NCBI GenBank assembly: GCA_958299035.1
Contig: CATQJL010000316.1
Location: forward strand, 40,350,025 to 40,414,024
Direction: 5' to 3'
Source of the DNA: Cylicocyclus nassatus
Lineage: Eukaryota > Nematoda > Chromadorea > Rhabditida > Strongylidae
Length of the DNA: 64,000 bases
How positions within the stretch are numbered: position 1 is the first letter of the stretch; every line of letters starts with the position of its first letter. Shown here piece after piece: positions 59,155 through 64,000 of this stretch. A program made the position numbers and the translations under genes. Under the pieces are notes generated by a model. That model was not told where the DNA came from, ran no database searches, and saw only the letters and a program-made list of their open reading frames with translations.

Positions 59155-59831
59155 ACAGAGTGTCCCAAAAAAATGTATCGAACGTTTGATCGTTAATATC
59201 TCTCTTCCCAAGAAGTCTTTTGCCTTGCTTCAGGTACCGTTTTGTAGAGCTGGCTTCAACTTAGATTTGCATTACAGAACGAATCACCCATCCCCCTTCA
59301 TTACTGTAGGATTACGGTAGAAACTTGAAACATATGGTGTCAATGTGGGAAAAGCTGCCGTTTCAAAATTTTTCAAAAAATTGTGAAAACTTGTGTAACA
59401 GGGTTTTTATGGACGCTGAGTACAATACTCAACTATTCACAAGATTACGAAGCTTTCTAAACGGTGTAACCGCACTTAGGAACATTGAAAAAATGGCCGC
59501 TACCTCTTACCTGGCATAACTCTTCAATGAAGCATCATAATAAGTTGGGAACTTTACAGTTAGAATCAGCAACTCTAATTAGCCTAATGCAGAAGCTTTC
59601 AGGCTGTTTTGTTCCCTTTCTGAGGCAAAATATGGCCTTTTATTGCTTAAAACCCTCTTTGAAGTTTCTACCGTAATCCTACAGTAATAAAGAGAAATGA
59701 GTGATTCGTTCTATAACGCGAATCTAAGTTAAAGCCAGCTCTACAAATTGGTACCTGAAGCAAGAGAAAAGACTTCTTTAGAAGAGAGATATTAACGATC
59801 AAACGTTCGATACATTTTTTGGGACACCCTA
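59155..59831. mobile_element. TA-type MITE, best-preserved copy
   Basis: Ends CAGAGTGTCCCAAAA and the complement of TAGGGTGTCCCAAAA, with TA outside (59153-59154, 59832-59833). Inner inverted sequence GAACGTTTGATCGTTAATAT is nearly perfect. 677 bases, no transposase. Confidence 0.8.
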
Positions 59832-59912
59832 TACAGTTTGAAGCTCAGCATCACACTTCTCCCACGAAAGATGGACTGGTCTTTTTTGTTGAAGTTCATT
59901 TCAAAAATATTA

Positions 59913-60798
59913 GGTTGTGTAATAAGTTCCACATTTTTTGTTTTAGTTTTTTCTCAATATTAACTTTATTTGAAATAACGTAAGTATGCATTTCAAAAGC
60001 TCTAAGTTTGCCCTATAGATTCATATGCGTGTCCGTAACTTAGCAAAAATCGAAAAAGATTTTTTAGCATTGAAACAAATAATCCAGAGAGGCGAAAAAT
60101 CCATTTTCGACATCTTTTTTCTCTCCAAATTCTCCCGTTTTTCATTAGTAAAATTTTTCGACAAGCTTGACTACAAAAAAAACAACCTATTAGACTCTTA
60201 TGTTTGTAATGTCACTGTTTGTGCTTACTCCCTTCCTTCTACCGACTTTTGATGTCATTTTTTCGAAACTCGGCGAAGCAAGCTTTGTCGCGGCGATGTT
60301 CGTTGTCTAGTACCTAAGCTGTGTGACCCCCGATTCGATGATTTTGTGGTCATAAACCATCCAATCTCTCCTCTGTGGACTATGCGTCTACCGTAATCTC
60401 TCAAGACTGCCTTTAGATGCGCAATTTCACACGTTAAAAAATACTTTTTCAAAATTCACAAGAGTAACTCAAAACTTTTTGATACTTCTGAAGCGCTGCA
60501 GAAGCTAAAGCATTCGTTCCTTACGCACAGCAGGTTTTTCGAGCTGTTTCGTGCTCGCTCCGACTCACTTAGAGGGCGACGTGATGTAGTTCTCGAAAAT
60601 GAACTCTTCCCCTCTTTGGTTTTCCAAATTCAATGCTGGATAATTTTTCCAAGTATTCTGATGTAGGAAGATGAAATAAATATTCTGGCAGAGCAGGCTT
60701 AAAGCTTTTGAATGCATATAGACATTTTGCGAAACACCGTGAAAAATATTGAGAAAAAGTTAAAAAAAAACTTATGGGCCAGAACTTATCACACGACC
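59913..60798. mobile_element. mariner-type element, third type
   Basis: GGTTGTGTAATAAGTTCC at the left and GAACTTATCACACGACC at the right are inverted ends with TA outside. About 886 bases. Interior fragments (for example on the - strand 60452-60255, DYGRRIVHRGEIGWFM) do not give a recognisable transposase. Confidence 0.75.
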
Positions 60799-63295
60799 TA
60801 GGTAGATAGATTGTGGTAGATATGGAAAATCAGATTGCAGCCGCTCCAAACTTGTTCATCTTAAGACATTGCGATCTGGAACATTGGATGGAATAAGATT
60901 TGTTATTTCATACAGCAGAATGAAACAGAAGACATGCTATACTAAAAGAACTAACCTAACTTATACCCTCAGTCGGTCTTATATTTACCTCTACCTCCCT
61001 CATTAATAGAACTAACCTAACTTTATCCTCAATCAATGTCATATTTATCCACTCCCCCCCCCCCCCTCCACATCTTCCTCTCCACTATCCGTATTCATCC
61101 GAGTTCTATTTGAAATAGTCGTAGACTCTGCAAGGAACTATAACGAAAATTGGTTGCGATTAGTCTTGCAAAAATCTCTTTTGTTCACCGTTGCAGCGGC
61201 TGGAAATCTCTATAAGTCAAAATAAGAACTTTTCGATTGTTTGTCTTACAAAAGCTCTTATATAACTGCACAAATCCGTAGGTCATATTTCCACAAAGGT
61301 GACCCTCACATCACTATGAGTAGAAAAGGATTTGCAAGGTACTCAGTCATTTTTCTCTTTTAATGAAAGAATATGAGATCACCGGACTTTTCTTGAGTGA
61401 TTCATCTTGTTGGGTTCGCTGGATTTACCGACCAGATCGTGGAGATAAAATTTCTCTGAATTTTAGAATTTTTTTACGTGATCCAAGCCTGTTTGTAGAT
61501 CATTTTTCTCGTCACTTCAGTGGTAGCCAGCTGTTTTTAGACAACAGTGTATTAGGGAAAGGATGGAGATATTCCACAACCGTTTGAAAAGTCACTAAAT
61601 TGGCACCATCAATTTTGACATCAAGTCTTATTTCTTCGCTCGTATACATCAAATACTAAGCCATAACAAACTTAGCAGAGGAAGGAAGCAGAATTTTTTC
61701 GCTAATCTGATATCTGAACTTTTCTACCCATACTCTTACCTTCACAAATTCGCAAATATGAATAAAAGCTGGTGGAAATCAGCACTTCTAGTTAAAAGAA
61801 ATCTAGGGTGATGACGCTAGTCAAGCAGTTTCACTTACTAAAACTGCCAAAAAAATCGTATGCATTCAAAAGCTACACATCTTAGCGCAGTTGTGAGAGA
61901 TTTCCAGTATTCCACCGTTAGTTCTTCACTCTTCATGTTCGGATGCATATTCAATGGAGACATCAAAATAAAACTTTTTGCTTTACTTTTGCCTACGCAT
62001 AAATTTTATATAAAACCGGGAATTTTATGACACCTAACCAGAGCCAAGGAAACAGCAGCTATTATGGGACATGATTTACGAGTCTGAAACCAGGCATAAG
62101 CAGCCGCCAAAAGCATCTCATAGTCATTAAAATCTGGAAAAAGGCCGTGAATGATCCTCTCAGCGTTGTGAATGAAGAGGCACTAGGCAATCATCGTCGG
62201 TAGGCTTAATTAATGTCCTTATCTTATGGATTTTTGAGCGACGCAAATTATGAACATCCAAAGTTTCCTCTTCAATTCGCTTTCGCTTGTGGTGCTTCAT
62301 ACTGCTGAAGCGAATTGCTAGGTAGGACCAAAAAAATTTCCTTCATTTTTGCTCTCATAGAAACTCTGCAAACAAATTCTTGCAAGAATACTTTATACAC
62401 AGAAAGTATTTCGACGACGAAATTAAGCCAATTTTCCAGGTAATTTTTTGCATTTGAAATATTTTCAAAATGTTTCTAACAAGGGAAGGGTATTTGGTCG
62501 AAGTGGCATTTTTACATGAAAAGTTTATTCTACACGGCTGTCATCAGTTTTGGAACTATAAAAGTTTTCAAACTGCACGACACACTTCTCATTTTCGTTT
62601 GCTAGGTTGCGAAATTTATTGATCAAATTAAAAGCGTCGTTCCACTGCATAAAATAGCAGCAATTGTGATTTTAGAAAGTTTTTTTTTGCGAGGGAATGA
62701 CTTTGCTTGGCAAATTTACTTTCATGATAAAAAAAACCGTGCAGATGGATAAGAAAGGTTTAACAATTACTGGTCCATTTGAGCTTATGAGAACGATTTT
62801 CTTCTGACTGCGCGCTCGAAATTTCGCTACAAATGCTCTCATAAATTTTTTGTCCAAAGGCGCTCTGTAGATAAAGAAAACCGATTTGGGATTAACGTTC
62901 GATGCCTTCAAGGAGGTGCGTCTCTTCTAGAAAGGTCACATCAATTGAAAATTCTTCCTTGTAAAAAGAGACGTTTCTGATCTCGCGGAGCGAAAGTTCA
63001 CGCGCTTTTGATACACATTCAAATGCAAATTCTTTTTGAATCAAACGAATCAAACAGGTTGCGAGCGGGGGCTTTGAAGAGTCCGAGTGAAGAGCGCGCG
63101 CGATGCGGCAGTTGCTTTATACGACGCGCAGGATCCAGCCGATTTGCCTTCAATAGGAAAGCAATCCATAGCGATCGTAGACTCCCTCGGAGTCACATCC
63201 TGCCCCCGAATTGCATAGCCACTCATTCTGGTCGAGGTTCGGTCAATGCTGGTCAGTTCGGGTTGAATTTGGCGAAGAGCAATTCGTATGTTCGT
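60799..63295. other. intergenic, no supported gene
   Basis: A direct repeat with AGAACTAACCTAACTT lies at 60946-61060, followed by a C run at 61052-61068. Short open frames (for example 61363-61587 on +, 62672-62911 on -) have no domain or splice context. A GC-richer stretch at 63060-63200 lies upstream of the lipase start and may contain its promoter. Confidence 0.5.
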
Positions 63296-64000
63296 ATGTT
63301 CCAGATTTTCCTCGTAACATTCTTGTTTGCCAGAGTATTTGCAAATTTTTCCCCGGATTTTTCTGCTTTTCTAGCCAGCTATTATGGTCCCCAAGTCAGA
63401 GACCAGATGGAGAGGTATCGTCTTTCTGCAATTATTTTTTGATTATCTCACTCATGTTTAATCAAAGATGAATGAATTTTTCACCAAAATTTTTCTCATG
63501 CTTTGGACTTCGTCATGTCAAAAATAAGATCTATGCTTGACAGGCGAGATCTCGAATCGAAAGGATCTTTTGGTGGGAAAGCGGATCGTTCGGAGAGATT
63601 GAAGAATCAACCAATTGTTTTCGTTCATGGCGTTTCGGATACGGCTGGCGAAAAGATGCGACAAGCAGCAAACTGGTTCAAGTAAGCTTAGCTTTGAGTA
63701 GTCGCAAAACTACTTGATCGACTGAAGGAGGCTTTTGAATCTTGAGGAATTGCCTATTTTAGAGCTAGAGGGTACTCCGATAGCGAACTCTACTCTACAA
63801 CGTATTTCAATGGAGCGCAAGGAAATCCGCTGAAGTGGGTAGAGTACGGAATGCGATGTGAATACGTAAAGCAGGTAATTGTCCTGAGTATGGTTTTGCT
63901 GTATAAATTCACCATCATTCTTTCGAATTTTCCTTTTGGTCTCGTGCTCTGCTCTGTTCATTGAGTTGCAACATAACATGCAAATTTCTAGATATCCATT
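63296..64000 (+). CDS. secreted lipase-like alpha/beta hydrolase, 5' part
   Basis: Exon 1, 63296-63414: signal peptide MFQIFLVTFLFARVFA, then FSAFLASYYG. Exon 2, 63529-63681: GSFGGKADRSERLKNQ and PIVFVHGVSDTAGEKM. Exon 3, 63763-63874: GYSDSELYSTTYFNGAQG and MRCEYVKQ. Exon 4 begins at 63992 and runs out of the window. All joins are in phase (2, 2, 0). The order YG ... GSFGG ... PVxFVHG ... GY-ELY-TTYxNG ... C-YVKQ matches the nematode lips (lipase class 2/EstA-like) family; HG is the oxyanion strand, and the catalytic Ser, Asp and His would lie beyond the window. Probable substrates are lipid esters outside the cell. The acceptor of exon 2 (AAAATAAG) is weak for a nematode. Confidence 0.85.

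Overview
The window looks like nuclear DNA of a parasitic nematode, most likely a clade V strongylid (hookworm-like). The evidence is short exons with TTTCAG-type acceptors, a nematode lipase-like gene, a nematode-type saposin-like gene, mariner-derived elements with the end GGTTGTCCC, Tc1-type ends, CR1-like LINEs and a sequence almost identical to the nematode SL1 spliced leader. Species cannot be decided from the sequence alone.

Layout. From 1 to about 49 kb the window is packed with transposons, many nested. 1-5 kb: Helitron-like copies with a nested TA-flanked MITE. 5.1-7.9 kb: a cell bounded by perfect 34-base inverted repeats that encloses an intron-rich gene of unknown function, with a second inverted-repeat element (7.9-9.9 kb) inserted at its edge. 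10-18 kb: exons of an unrecognised gene whose large intron holds two mariner-type elements, plus a palindromic MITE and a Helitron upstream. 18.8-23.3 kb: a decayed CR1-like LINE. 24.5-32.1 kb: a decayed PIF/Harbinger transposon (DDE transposase plus MADF partner) split by a second CR1-like LINE. 33.2-37.9 kb: a 4.7-kb foldback element with arms of about 2 kb. 38-42.3 kb: mariner- and Tc1-type foldbacks, one interrupted by a Helitron. 43.1-43.7 kb: a TA-flanked inverted-repeat element carrying an SL1-like RNA sequence. 46.3-49.2 kb: a structurally complete piggyBac element with a broken transposase.

From 51 kb to the end the sequence is a more ordinary gene region on the + strand: an ML/GM2-activator-like secreted lipid-binding protein, a small cysteine-rich candidate gene, a secreted saposin-B protein and the 5' part of a secreted lipase. 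These three recognised products would all be secreted and act on or bind lipids, but nothing shows that they are co-regulated. MITEs sit inside their introns and spacers.

The most unusual feature is the SL1-like sequence: 20 of 22 positions match nematode SL1, it is followed at once by a GT donor and by three strong hairpins, and it lies inside a terminal-inverted-repeat element instead of beside 5S rRNA genes.
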